NCBI GenBank assembly: GCA_937927975.1
Contig: CALEZT010000268.1
Coordinates: forward strand, 62,001 to 126,000
Source of the DNA: an uncultured Phycisphaerales bacterium
GTDB lineage: Bacteria; Planctomycetota; Phycisphaerae; Sedimentisphaerales; Anaerobacaceae
Length of the DNA: 64,000 nucleotides
Direction: 5' to 3'
Positions 17,791-26,411 of this stretch are shown here, piece by piece. The notes below the pieces were generated by a model. That model searched no databases. It was given only the letters and a program-made list of their open reading frames with translations, and was not told the DNA's origin. Position 1 is the first letter of the stretch. Each line of letters begins with the position of its first letter. The position numbers and the translations under genes were made by a program.

Positions 17791-18666
17791 ATGGAATCGA
17801 TAGGACGACGAGACTTCCTCAGGCTCGCGCGCGGCGTGCTGCTGGGCGTGGCCGCACAGGGGGCCAACAGACCTCGCCCAGTCCATCCCGATACACGTCC
17901 AGGGGCAGCGAATTCATCGTACGATCCTGGCGCGCCTGCCGAGCCGACCGATCTGGATGAGTACGATTTCATTCTGCCGCGGGTTCGCGTGGTGGAACTG
18001 GCGTTCAAGGGGCGAGGAAAAGGACCCGACGTCTGGAACGTCCGCCCCGGCGGCGACGCCAATCTACTTCGCGAGTTGGCCCGCATCGTGCGTTGCCACA
18101 TCAAGCCCATTGTCGGCGCGATGGACTGGCAACCGCAGTACGCCTACGACGGGCAGCTCAACGCAGCCGTGACCTTCGACGACCCGGGATTGCTTCGCCA
18201 TTATCCCTTCCTCTTCATGACCGGCGAGAACCACTTCGAACTCAACTCCGATCAGAAGGGCAACCTCAAGGATTTCCTCACCGCCGGCGGTTTTCTCCTG
18301 ATGGACGACTGCGTCGTTGGTTCCGGCGGCGATTTCTTCTACGCGAGCTGTTTTCAACTGCTGGAAGGGCTGTTCGGCAGGGGCTCCGTCAAGGCGATCC
18401 CCCGCGACCACGAGGTCTTCCACAACGTCTTCGACCTGGGGGATACCGGGCTTCCGCATCTGCAATACGCCGGCGGGCGGGGCACGCACGGCCAGAATCA
18501 CGGGGCCCGCGGATTGTTCCTGGAAGACCGCCTGGCCGTCTTCCTCAGCTCCAACGATCTCCACTGCGGCTGGTGCGACAGCCACGGCGTCGAGTGGGGG
18601 CCTGAGGGGTACCGCAAGACCATTCAGATGGGGATCAACATCATCCTGTACGCGATGACGCACTGA
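17791..18666 (+). CDS. Tat-exported DUF4159 domain protein
   Basis: 291 residues. The N-terminus carries a twin-arginine signal (GRRDFLRLARGVLLGVAAQG), so export as a folded protein is likely. The DUF4159 core is visible from residue ~60: YDFILPRVRVVELAF, GGDANLLRELARI, LRHYPFLFMTGENHFEL, LKDFLTAGGFLLMDDCV, and a C-terminal ALS-like stretch ending in MGINIILYAMTH. DUF4159 is a GATase-like fold frequently encoded at the end of MoxR/BatA clusters. Function is unknown. It begins 35 bp after the caspase-like gene and appears to be the last gene of the operon; no clear terminator hairpin is seen before the tRNA. Confidence 0.88.
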   Translation: MESIGRRDFLRLARGVLLGVAAQGANRPRPVHPDTRPGAANSSYDPGAPAEPTDLDEYDFILPRVRVVELAFKGRGKGPDVWNVRPGGDANLLRELARIVRCHIKPIVGAMDWQPQYAYDGQLNAAVTFDDPGLLRHYPFLFMTGENHFELNSDQKGNLKDFLTAGGFLLMDDCVVGSGGDFFYASCFQLLEGLFGRGSVKAIPRDHEVFHNVFDLGDTGLPHLQYAGGRGTHGQNHGARGLFLEDRLAVFLSSNDLHCGWCDSHGVEWGPEGYRKTIQMGINIILYAMTH

Positions 18667-18782
18667 TCGTCTCTTCAGGGTCGTGGAGACAAACGGCCAG
18701 GAGGCCGATCGAAAAGCAGATCTGCCGTAGACCGAGGGAAGATCGAACAGGCAGGCCTCAACCAGTCCCCTTCAGAAGAAAC

Positions 18783-18856
18783 TGCGCCCGGCAGGATTCG
18801 AACCTGCGACCCCCGGTTTAGGAAACCGGTGCTCTATCCTACTGAGCTACGGGCGC
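18783..18856 (-). tRNA. tRNA-Arg (anticodon CCU)
   Basis: 74-nt cloverleaf on the minus strand. The acceptor stem pairs GCGCCCG with CGGGCGC. The D-arm contains TAGCTCAGTAGGATAGAGC. The anticodon stem CCGGT/ACCGG holds the loop TTCCTAA, giving anticodon CCT, which reads AGG. The T-arm has GGTTCGAATCC. The discriminator base is A and the 3' CCA is not encoded. Confidence 0.95.
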
Positions 18857-18947
18857 GTGTTTCATAAGTCCTTCTACTGTAGCCACTTCCTACGTGGGCC
18901 GTCAACCCCCATCCTGGCGAAATCGACGCCTGGTTCTTTCCGGGCTT

Positions 18948-19895
18948 CTATTCGAGCAGTCTTTTCGCGGTGTGGTCGTCCGTTACGAGGACGTTGATCA
19001 GCCTGCCTCGCAGGGCCGCACGAATCGCAGGACCCTTCTCTGTCCCGCCGGCGACGGCGATGACGCGCTCGATTCGTTTGATCTTATCGAGGTGGGTTCC
19101 GACGATTCGGTCGTTGATCGGGTGGTCCACCTTGTGGCCGTCTGCGTCGAAGAACTGGAGGGCGATGTCGCCCATCACGCCATGCGCCTTGAGATCCGCG
19201 ATCTCTTCAGCGGTCAGCGTGTTGCCGTTTGACAGCAGGGTCGAACCCGGTTCGAGAGCGCCGATGCCCACGATGGCCACATCCGCGCGGGCGGCCAGTT
19301 CCAACGTGTCCGCGACCTGGGGGTCTGTCGCCAGCGCATCGCGGATGACTTTGTCTTTGACGATTCCCGGCGCGTGAATCAGACGGGGTTTGGCTCCGAG
19401 TGTCTGGGCCATGCGGCGGGCCAACTCGGCCCCGTGCGTCTCGGCCTCCAGTTCGCCCAGGCCACCGAGGAACTGGACCACGCGAACATCCGGCAAATCC
19501 ATGGGCGCCAGGGCGTTCACCGTCGACAGGACCGCAGTGCCCCAGCTCAGCGCCAGGACCTCATGGCCCTGAAGGCATCGGGTCAGACAAGCAGCCGCGA
19601 CCCGGCCCAATTCGGTAATGACTGCGCCGCTCCCGCGGGTCGGGCATGTGACGACCATCGCCTCCTTGAGCTCATACTTCTCCTCAAGATGGCGTTCGAG
19701 GTCCGCGTTCGAACCCTGCGGAGAGGCGATCGTGATTTGCACGACTTTGTCCTCTCTCGCCTGGCGAAGCAGCCGGGACACCTTCACTCGCGACAGGCCG
19801 AATCGATCCCCGATCTGCTGCTGGGTCAGGCTGTCGTCATAGTAAGCCCTGGCGATCTTGTACAGGATTCGTCTGTGTTCCAGTTCACTCATCAT
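18948..19895 (-). CDS. SorC-family sugar-responsive transcriptional regulator
   Basis: About 315 residues. The N-terminal helix-turn-helix is [20 protein letters not shown] (near residues 25-45). The effector domain is the SorC/DeoR sugar-phosphate-binding fold, with [46 protein letters not shown] and [14 protein letters not shown]. Regulators of this family sense phosphorylated sugars and bind near their own promoters. Start chosen at ATG 19895 (ATG 19892 and GTG 19904 are alternatives; none has a strong ribosome-binding site). The gene is divergent from the ABC transporter operon. A 14-bp motif repeated in the shared region and at 40541-40572 is its likely operator. The inducing sugar is not known. 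Confidence 0.92.
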   Translation of the reverse strand: MMSELEHRRILYKIARAYYDDSLTQQQIGDRFGLSRVKVSRLLRQAREDKVVQITIASPQGSNADLERHLEEKYELKEAMVVTCPTRGSGAVITELGRVAAACLTRCLQGHEVLALSWGTAVLSTVNALAPMDLPDVRVVQFLGGLGELEAETHGAELARRMAQTLGAKPRLIHAPGIVKDKVIRDALATDPQVADTLELAARADVAIVGIGALEPGSTLLSNGNTLTAEEIADLKAHGVMGDIALQFFDADGHKVDHPINDRIVGTHLDKIKRIERVIAVAGGTEKGPAIRAALRGRLINVLVTDDHTAKRLLE

Positions 19896-19899
19896 AGCT

Positions 19900-19913
19900 T
19901 GCACATCTGTTCA
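19900..19913 (-). promoter_or_regulatory. Candidate SorC operator, site A
   Basis: On the minus strand this reads TGAACAGATGTGCA, matching the motif at 40541 and 40559 at 13 of 14 positions in each case. It lies 5 bp upstream of the regulator's ATG and could cover its ribosome-binding region, which would suit autoregulation. Binding by the adjacent regulator is inferred. Confidence 0.55.
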
Positions 19914-19973
19914 TTGTCGGTTAGGGTTTCGGATTGTCCACGCGACAAGTCCCTGTGTCAACCGAGATTCAGG

Positions 19974-20034
19974 TTGACAGAAAGGCCCATCGGAGTCCAT
20001 TATGTACATACGTTCAGTGATGAACAAGTGTATT
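19974..20034 (+). promoter_or_regulatory. Promoter of the ABC transporter operon with overlapping candidate SorC operators
   Basis: TTGACA at 19974-19979, an 18-nt spacer and CATTAT at 19998-20003 form a plausible promoter. Directly downstream lie two copies of the TGAACAnnTGTGCA-like motif in opposite orientation: minus-strand TGAACGTATGTACA (20003-20016) and plus-strand TGAACAAGTGTATT (20021-20034). They also form the small palindrome GTTCAgtgaTGAAC. Occupancy would block the start site, so SorC would repress until sugar phosphate is present. Confidence 0.55.
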
Positions 20035-20068
20035 TTGCTTTTGTACGTGCCCTCTGGAAAGGGTTCCC

Positions 20069-21094
20069 ATGCGTGCTTTGCGATGGATCTGCGTGTCGGT
20101 GGCGGTCGCTGCTCTGGTCGCAGGCGGAATCTCCTGCTCCCGGCGGGGCGATGCCCCGGCGAAGGCCTCTGTCTGTTTTGCCTTCCAGGATCTGGAGACG
20201 GAGTTCTGGGTCGCCGGGCACAAGGCGATCACCGAGACGCTCAAGAGCAAGGGCATCGAGGTTCTCGAACGAAACGCCAACCAGGACGCCAACCGGCAGC
20301 TCGAACAGGTCCGGGCGGCCATCGCTCGCGGCGTGAACGGGATCATCATCATTCCGCAGGACGGCGAGAGCGCGGTAACGATCGTGGGCGAGGCCAACAA
20401 GGCGGGCGTCCCTATCGGCGTCTTCAACAGGCCGCCGGCCAACAGGAGCAAGCCCGCCATCGTCATCGTGGCCGACAACGAGCGGATCTCGGAGTCGGCG
20501 GTGTCGTACATGGCTGAACAGGCCAGGAAGCTGGGCCGCAAGGCGACGCCCTTGATTCTGGTGGGGGACCTGGGCGACAACAACGCGGTGGCCCGGCGAA
20601 AGGGCTTCATGAACGTCATCGAGAAGAACCCGGACCTGTTCAACGCGGTGATCGAGGTGCCGACAAAGTGGGACGCCGTGACGGCGCAGGCGAATTTGGA
20701 AGCCGCCATGCAGAGCAATCCCGGCGTGGACTTCATCTTCACGTCTTCCGATCAGATGTACCCGCAGATCCGGGCGGTTCTGGAGCCGCTGGGCAGGTGG
20801 AAGAAGATCGGCAACCCTGGGCACGTCATCCTCGGCGGGGTCGACGGCGACGCAAGGGCTGCACGCTGGATGAAAGAAGGCTACGTCGACGCCACCGGCG
20901 TGCAGGATCTGTTCTACGAGGCCGATGTGCTCCTGACCGAACTTCTCAAGTCGATCGAAGCCGGCGAGAAGACCCCCGACAAGTGGATCGAGGATCCGGG
21001 TTTTGCGCTGACCCAGGCCAACATGGCCGAGAAGGCGATGGACATGTGGGGCTACAAGCTGTTCGCCGAGCAGGACCCGGCGGCGGCCAGGTAG
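20069..21094 (+). CDS. CUT2-type sugar ABC transporter substrate-binding lipoprotein
   Basis: 341 residues, ribose-binding-protein (Peripla_BP_4) fold. The signal peptide ends in GGISC, giving a lipidated Cys near residue 23. Fold landmarks are VCFAFQDLETEFWVAGHKAI, ARGVNGIIIIPQDGESAVT, the hinge-region ARRKGFMNVIEKN, VDFIFTSSDQMYPQI and VILGGVDGDARAARWM. It delivers a monosaccharide to the two permeases encoded downstream. ATG 20069 follows GGAAAGG. First gene of an operon likely controlled by the divergent SorC regulator. The ligand cannot be read from sequence; a pentose or deoxysugar from plant or algal polymers is inference from the neighbouring hydrolases. Confidence 0.9.
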   Translation: MRALRWICVSVAVAALVAGGISCSRRGDAPAKASVCFAFQDLETEFWVAGHKAITETLKSKGIEVLERNANQDANRQLEQVRAAIARGVNGIIIIPQDGESAVTIVGEANKAGVPIGVFNRPPANRSKPAIVIVADNERISESAVSYMAEQARKLGRKATPLILVGDLGDNNAVARRKGFMNVIEKNPDLFNAVIEVPTKWDAVTAQANLEAAMQSNPGVDFIFTSSDQMYPQIRAVLEPLGRWKKIGNPGHVILGGVDGDARAARWMKEGYVDATGVQDLFYEADVLLTELLKSIEAGEKTPDKWIEDPGFALTQANMAEKAMDMWGYKLFAEQDPAAAR

Positions 21095-21131
21095 GGGACG
21101 CACGACAGGTCGTTTTATCTTCGAGGAACAA

Positions 21132-22211
21132 GTGGACCACTCAGACAGACAGACAACGGCACAGGACATGGCACGGCGTATCCTCCGCCGGGGCCTGCTG
21201 TCTGAGAATTTCGTACTGTACCTGAGCATCGTTTTCTTTGCGATTCTGTACCTCTTGATGCCGTACATCGCCAGCGGGCGAAACCTGACGAACCTCTCGT
21301 CCAATCTATGGCCGCTGCTGGCTCTGGTGCTGGGGCAGATGTTCGTTCTGATTCTGGGCGGCATCGACCTGTCGCAGACCTCCATCATGGCCCTGACCAG
21401 CGTCGTCGGCGGCATGCTCATGACCACGCAGCTCGAGCCGACGCTCTTTGCGAAGAGCCCTCTGTGGGGCATCCTGCTCTCGCCTCAGGGCAGTCCGATC
21501 AGCGGCACGGTCCTGGCGGTTCCTCTGGGGATACTGGCGATGCTCGGGGTCGGGATGCTCGTGGGCTTGCTCAACGGCCTGGCCGTGGCGAAAGGGCACA
21601 TGCCCGCCTTCATGGTGACGCTGGTGTCGATGATGTTCTTCAGCGGCCTGGCGATCTTTCTGACGAAGTCGGAGAACATCATGTATCTGCCCGGCGGGTT
21701 CACGATGCTCGGCGCAGGCGAGATCGGTCCCGTGCCCTATTCATTCTTCGTCGTTCTGGCGCTTGCGGTCGTCGCGCAGGTGGTGCTCAAGCACACCGTG
21801 CTGGGGCGGTGGTTCTTCGCGGTGGGCAAGAGCCTTCGGACCTCGGTGGTCTCCGGCGTGCCCGTCGAGCGAGTCATCGTCCTGGGCTACGTCTTCAGCG
21901 GATTCTGTGCGGCGGTCGCCTCGATTCTGTACTCGGCCCGCCTGGCTTGCGGCCGGCCCACGCTCGGGCAGAACCTGCTGCTCGATGTGATCGGAGCCGC
22001 GGTCATCGGTGGCATCAGTCTCTTTGGCGGCAAAGGCAAGGTGCTCTGGGCCTTCTTCGGCGTGCTGTTCTTCGTCCTGCTCTCGAATGCCTTGAGCATG
22101 CTCGCGCTGCCGTTCTACGCGGAACCCGTGGTCAAAGGGACCGTGATTCTGCTGGCGGCCCTGCTGGATGTCACGCGGACCCGTCTGCTGGCCAGGGAGG
22201 TCGTCGCCTGA
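21132..22211 (+). CDS. Sugar ABC transporter permease (RbsC-like), first copy
   Basis: 359 residues, GTG start after GAGGAA. Eight to ten hydrophobic segments of the BPD_transp_2 (CUT2) type, with ALVLGQMFVLILGGIDLSQTS and AAVIGGISLFGGKGKV marking the family's conserved early and late loops. A ~40-residue insertion (TTQLEPTLFAKSPLWGILLS) separates the early helices. It pairs with the ATPase whose start overlaps its stop (TGATG) and with a second permease at 23779, so the channel may be a heterodimer rather than the usual RbsC homodimer. Confidence 0.9.
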   Translation: MDHSDRQTTAQDMARRILRRGLLSENFVLYLSIVFFAILYLLMPYIASGRNLTNLSSNLWPLLALVLGQMFVLILGGIDLSQTSIMALTSVVGGMLMTTQLEPTLFAKSPLWGILLSPQGSPISGTVLAVPLGILAMLGVGMLVGLLNGLAVAKGHMPAFMVTLVSMMFFSGLAIFLTKSENIMYLPGGFTMLGAGEIGPVPYSFFVVLALAVVAQVVLKHTVLGRWFFAVGKSLRTSVVSGVPVERVIVLGYVFSGFCAAVASILYSARLACGRPTLGQNLLLDVIGAAVIGGISLFGGKGKVLWAFFGVLFFVLLSNALSMLALPFYAEPVVKGTVILLAALLDVTRTRLLAREVVA

Positions 22212-23779
22212 TGACCGAGACGATCCTTCAATTCGACGGCGTGTCGAAGAGCTTTTTCGGCGTGCACGCTCTGCACGACGTGACGTTCTCGCTGCCCAAG
22301 GGCCATCTGCTCGGCCTGATCGGAGAAAACGGCGCGGGCAAGAGCACCCTGATGAACATTCTCGGCGGCGTTGTCCAGCCCGATTCCGGCGGCATGACCC
22401 TGCGCGGACAGGACTACTCCCCGCGCAATCCGTCCGAGGCGACCGAGGCCGGCGTCGCTTTTATCCACCAGGAACTGAACCTCTTCACGAATCTGAGCAT
22501 CGCGGACAATCTGTTCATCGACCGCTTTCCCCGGCTTGGCAGGTCGCCTTTCATCAACAAGCGGGTTGCGAAGGCCAGGGCCCGGCAGTTGCTGGAGTCT
22601 TTGAATCTGCCTCTCTCGCCGGATACGCTCGTGGATCGTCTCACGCCGGGAGAGCGGCAACTGGTCGAGATCGCCAAGGCTTTGAGCACAGGGGCCGAGA
22701 TTATTATTTTCGACGAGCCCAGCACGTCGCTGACCGCCGGCGAGACCGAGCGGCTCTTTCGCATCGTTCAGGACCTGCGGCGGCAGGGCAAGTCGATGAT
22801 CTACATCTCGCACAATTTGGGCAACGTCCTGGAGCTTGCGGACGAGATCGTCGTCCTCCGCGACGGCCGGGTCGTCGATCAGGGGCCCAAGGACGGTTAC
22901 ACCGTCGACCGGATGATCTCCCGCATGGTGGGGCGGGACATCAACCAGGTCTTTCCGCTTCGCCAGTCGGGACCGATGGATGAGATTGTCCTGGAGGTTC
23001 GCGGCGTGTCCATGCCGGGGATCGTCAAGGACATCGATCTGACGCTGCGTAAGGGCGAAGTGCTCGGGCTCTTCGGGTTGATGGGCTCGGGCCGCACGGA
23101 GCTGGCCCGCATTCTCTTTGGCCTGGAGCCCTTCGAACGCGGGGAGATTCGTGGCCAGGGCATCTGGCCCTTGCATCATGACGCAGAACGCAAGAAGGAC
23201 AAGGGCGGGACGCCCTCGCCACGGGAGAGCATCCGCCGGGGGATGGCGTTTGTGACGGAGAATCGTCGTGAGGAGGGGCTGCTCATGGAGGCGACGATCG
23301 TCGACAATATCGGCCTGGCGTCGTTGCCTGCGTTTGCCCGTCCTCGACCGCCTCGCCTGATCCGAGGCCGGGGGCTTCGGGAGGCCGTGGCGCGGGTGGC
23401 CGAGTCCCTGCGGATCAAAGGCGGACCTGCGCACCGCACCCTGGTCAAGAACCTCAGCGGCGGCAATCAGCAGAAAGTCGTCATCGGCAAGTGGCTGTTG
23501 TCCAAGCCCAAGGTCTTCATCCTGGACGAGCCCACCCGGGGCATCGACGTCGGGGCCAAGTGCGAGGTCTACGGCATCGTCAACGACCTGGCGGCCAGAG
23601 GGGCCGGCATCCTGCTGATCTCCTCGGAGATCGAGGAACTCATGGGCATGTGCGACCGCATTCTCGTGATGAGCAAGGGACAGATCCGGGGCGTCTTCGG
23701 TCGCAATGAGTTCGACCGCGAGCAGATCCTCCACGCGGCGTTCCAGGGCCATCAGGCACATCAGCGAGGGACGCAGTGA
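22211..23779 (+). CDS. Sugar ABC transporter ATP-binding protein (RbsA/MglA-like, two NBDs)
   Basis: 522 residues; the frame stays open upstream, but the ATG overlapping the permease stop gives the family N-terminus. NBD1 has Walker A GENGAGKST, signature region LTPGERQLVEIAKAL and Walker B EIIIFDEPSTSL. NBD2 has the degenerate Walker A typical of RbsA/MglA (GLMGSGRTELAR), signature LSGGNQQKVVIGKWL and Walker B VFILDEPTRGIDVG. Between them lies the usual linker, plus an extra ~20-residue charged insert around HHDAERKKDKGGTPSPRES. It powers import by the flanking permeases; its last base overlaps the next ATG. Confidence 0.94.
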   Translation: MTETILQFDGVSKSFFGVHALHDVTFSLPKGHLLGLIGENGAGKSTLMNILGGVVQPDSGGMTLRGQDYSPRNPSEATEAGVAFIHQELNLFTNLSIADNLFIDRFPRLGRSPFINKRVAKARARQLLESLNLPLSPDTLVDRLTPGERQLVEIAKALSTGAEIIIFDEPSTSLTAGETERLFRIVQDLRRQGKSMIYISHNLGNVLELADEIVVLRDGRVVDQGPKDGYTVDRMISRMVGRDINQVFPLRQSGPMDEIVLEVRGVSMPGIVKDIDLTLRKGEVLGLFGLMGSGRTELARILFGLEPFERGEIRGQGIWPLHHDAERKKDKGGTPSPRESIRRGMAFVTENRREEGLLMEATIVDNIGLASLPAFARPRPPRLIRGRGLREAVARVAESLRIKGGPAHRTLVKNLSGGNQQKVVIGKWLLSKPKVFILDEPTRGIDVGAKCEVYGIVNDLAARGAGILLISSEIEELMGMCDRILVMSKGQIRGVFGRNEFDREQILHAAFQGHQAHQRGTQ

Positions 23780-24774
23780 TGGGCAAGCGCCGAGGCACAA
23801 TGCTGATCGCGGTGCTCAGGTACACGCCGCTGATCCTGTTTGCAGTGATCTTCCTGACCTTCGGTCTGCTGTCGCCGCGGTTTCTCAGCTATCAGAGCTT
23901 CGAGAACATCGTCAAACAGGCGTCCTACATCGGCATCGTTGCGGTGGGAATGACGTTCGTCCTGCTGACTGCGGGCATCGACTTGTCGGTTGGCTCGAAC
24001 ATGTATCTGTCGGCTGTCGTCGCGGGGCTCCTGATCAAGCATCATGGTTTGCCCGTCACGCTGGCTCTGGTCGTTTGTCTGGCGGTCGGCCTGCTCTTCG
24101 GGCTGGTGAACGCCTTGGCTGTCACGAAGCTGCGAATTCTTCCTTTCGTGGCGACGCTGGGGACGCTCTGGATCGGCCGCGGACTCGGCCTGTGGCTGAC
24201 GAAGTCCGCCCTGGTCGAATACCCCGAGAGCGTGACGCGAATCGGCTCGCAGCGTCTGTTGGGTGTCGTCCCGCTGCCGGTGGCGGTGTTCCTGGCGGTG
24301 GTTGTGTGCGTGGCAGTCCTGCTTCGATGGACGACGCTGGGCCGGCAATTCTACGCGGTGGGCAACGACATCGAAGCGGCGAAGAAAGCCGGCATCGACA
24401 CCGCACGGGTGCGGGGCGCGGCCTTCGTCATCTGCGGCGTCCTGGCCGCTTTGGGCGGCTTCATCTCGGTCTCGCAACTGGGGATCGTCAACGCGGGCTT
24501 CGGCGAAGGCCGGGAGTTCGACGCCATTGCTGCAGCGGTGCTGGGCGGCACGAGCCTCTTCGGCGGCATTGGCAGCGTCTTTCCCGGCACGCTGCTGGGG
24601 GCCGTCCTGATTCAGATGGTGACCATCGGCCTGGTCTCGGCCCAGGTGGATCTTTATTTGCAGCCGCTGGTGCAGGCGGGGATCATCTTCCTGGCCGTGC
24701 TCCTGGACAGCATCCGGACGCGGCGACTCACCTGGCTGGGCCGGCGGCACATTCGAGTTGAGGAGACTCCCTGA
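23779..24774 (+). CDS. Sugar ABC transporter permease (RbsC-like), second copy
   Basis: 331 residues; ATG 23779 with GAGGG 8 nt upstream. CUT2 permease landmarks are GMTFVLLTAGIDLSVGSNM, LGTLWIGRGLGLWLT, AVGNDIEAAKKAGID (the conserved EAA-like cytoplasmic loop) and AAAVLGGTSLFGGIGSV. Clearly diverged from the first permease. Having two different permeases with one double ATPase is seen in some CUT2 systems and suggests a heterodimeric channel. Its stop overlaps the ATG of the DUF4038 hydrolase gene (TGATGA). Confidence 0.92.
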   Translation: MGKRRGTMLIAVLRYTPLILFAVIFLTFGLLSPRFLSYQSFENIVKQASYIGIVAVGMTFVLLTAGIDLSVGSNMYLSAVVAGLLIKHHGLPVTLALVVCLAVGLLFGLVNALAVTKLRILPFVATLGTLWIGRGLGLWLTKSALVEYPESVTRIGSQRLLGVVPLPVAVFLAVVVCVAVLLRWTTLGRQFYAVGNDIEAAKKAGIDTARVRGAAFVICGVLAALGGFISVSQLGIVNAGFGEGREFDAIAAAVLGGTSLFGGIGSVFPGTLLGAVLIQMVTIGLVSAQVDLYLQPLVQAGIIFLAVLLDSIRTRRLTWLGRRHIRVEETP

Positions 24775-26402
24775 TGAACCGACTCTGTTGCCTGATTCTG
24801 CTTGTCACCACGATCTGCGGCTCGACGTGTCTTGCCCAGGACCGGGTCGGCGTGTGGATGAAGTACGAGAAGCAGTTCGAGAGCGGCAAGGCGTATGAGA
24901 ACCCGCTCTACGACGTGAAGGAGTTCGCGGCGCGGTTCACGTCGCCCAGCGGCCGGGTGAAGAAGATCCATGGCTTCTGGAACGGGGGCCGGGACTGGAG
25001 GGTGCGGTTCTGCCCGGATGAGAAGGGGACCTGGACCTTCGAGACGAGTTGCTCCGATGCGCAGAACAAAGGCCTGCACGGCGTCAAGGGCTCGTTCGAG
25101 TGCGTCGCCAACGAGAGCAAACTGGACATCTATACGAAAGGCGGGATCGTCCGTCCGAAGGGCTGCTACTACCTGACGCACGCTGACGGCACGCCGTTCT
25201 TCTTCACGGCCTGCACCGCATGGAACGGCGCGCTGAAGTCCACGGACGAGGAATGGCCGCGATATCTCAGGCATCGCGTCGAGCACGGATACAACGTGAT
25301 TCAGTTCGTCACGACCCAGTGGCGGGGGTGCGACAAGGACGCCGAGGGGCGGGTGGCGTTCGAAGGCAGCGGGAAGATCCGGATCAACACCGATTTCTAC
25401 AAGCGTCTCGATGGCAAAGTGGACCAGATCAACGAACATGGTCTCGTCGCGGCGCCGGTGCTGCTGTGGGCGTTGCCGGTGGCGGCGGGCAGAGAGTTGA
25501 GCCCGGGCTACTATCTGCCGGAGAACGAAGCGATTCTGTTGGCCCGCTACATGGTCGCCCGGTACGGGGGAAACCACGTGATCTGGTTTCTCGGCGGCGA
25601 CGGCCGCTACGTCGACGAATACGAACAGAGATGGAAGACTATCGGACGCGGCGTCTTCGGCGACGAGCATCCGGGCGTGGTCGCGCAGCATCCAATGGGC
25701 CACTCCTGGATCGGCAACGCCTATGCGAATGAAGACTGGCTCGACCTCGTCGGATACCAGTCGAGTCACAGCAGCGCGCAGGGCACCGTGGACTGGATCA
25801 CGAAGGGCCCGATGGCCAAGAGCTGGGACAAGCTGCCGGCAAGACCGACGATCAACCTCGAGCCTTGTTACGAAGCGATCAGCTCCAGGATTACCGAGAA
25901 GGACGTTCGCAGCGCCAGCTACTGGAGCATTCTGGCGACGCCGACCGCTGGCATCACCTACGGCGCCAACGGCATCTGGCCCTGGATCCGCAAGGGCGAG
26001 CAGATCCTCAACCACGGCAACAGCACGGGCGTGCCCACGTGGGATCAATGCATCGATTTCCCGGCCGGCATTCAGATCGGCTACCTGGCCGAGTTCGCGC
26101 GGACGCTGCCCTGGTGGCGGCTCAAGCCTGCGCCGCAGCTCCTGGCCGAGCAGCCGGGCGACAAGACCTTCAACCATTTCATCTCGGTCTCGCAAGCCGA
26201 CGAGTGCGGCACGATCGTCGCCTATGTCCCCGCCAGGCTCACAGTCAAGTTGTTCAACCCGCGGGGACACACCTACGAGGGCGAATGGTTCAGCCCTGTG
26301 GCGAATGATCTGATCGGCGCGACGCTGACACAGAGGGACGGAGTGATCGAGGCGGTTCCCCCGCGGGATAACGATATGGTTCTGGTTCTTCACAGAAAGT
26401 GA
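24774..26402 (+). CDS. Secreted DUF5060/DUF4038 glycoside hydrolase (GH140-like) with collagen-binding-like C-terminus
   Basis: 542 residues with a signal peptide (LILLVTTICGSTCLAQ). Three modules: DUF5060 beta-sandwich (about 22-115; YDVKEFAARFTSP, GTWTFETSCSD), a DUF4038 TIM barrel (about 120-455) and a PF12904-like C-terminal sandwich (about 460-542). In the characterised relative GH140 apiosidase, an Asp and a Glu catalyse; candidate equivalents are the Asp in WFLGGDGRY and the Glu in NLEPCYEA. It is translationally coupled to the ABC transporter, an unusually direct link between hydrolase and importer. Substrate is not known; apiosides are one option by family, not a conclusion. Confidence 0.85.
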   Translation: MNRLCCLILLVTTICGSTCLAQDRVGVWMKYEKQFESGKAYENPLYDVKEFAARFTSPSGRVKKIHGFWNGGRDWRVRFCPDEKGTWTFETSCSDAQNKGLHGVKGSFECVANESKLDIYTKGGIVRPKGCYYLTHADGTPFFFTACTAWNGALKSTDEEWPRYLRHRVEHGYNVIQFVTTQWRGCDKDAEGRVAFEGSGKIRINTDFYKRLDGKVDQINEHGLVAAPVLLWALPVAAGRELSPGYYLPENEAILLARYMVARYGGNHVIWFLGGDGRYVDEYEQRWKTIGRGVFGDEHPGVVAQHPMGHSWIGNAYANEDWLDLVGYQSSHSSAQGTVDWITKGPMAKSWDKLPARPTINLEPCYEAISSRITEKDVRSASYWSILATPTAGITYGANGIWPWIRKGEQILNHGNSTGVPTWDQCIDFPAGIQIGYLAEFARTLPWWRLKPAPQLLAEQPGDKTFNHFISVSQADECGTIVAYVPARLTVKLFNPRGHTYEGEWFSPVANDLIGATLTQRDGVIEAVPPRDNDMVLVLHRK

Positions 26403-26411
26403 CGGTTTTCG

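Noticed and set aside
22115..23800. 561-codon minus-strand open frame opposite the ABC ATPase
   Set aside because: The plus strand has complete Walker and signature motifs; the antisense frame is a shadow.
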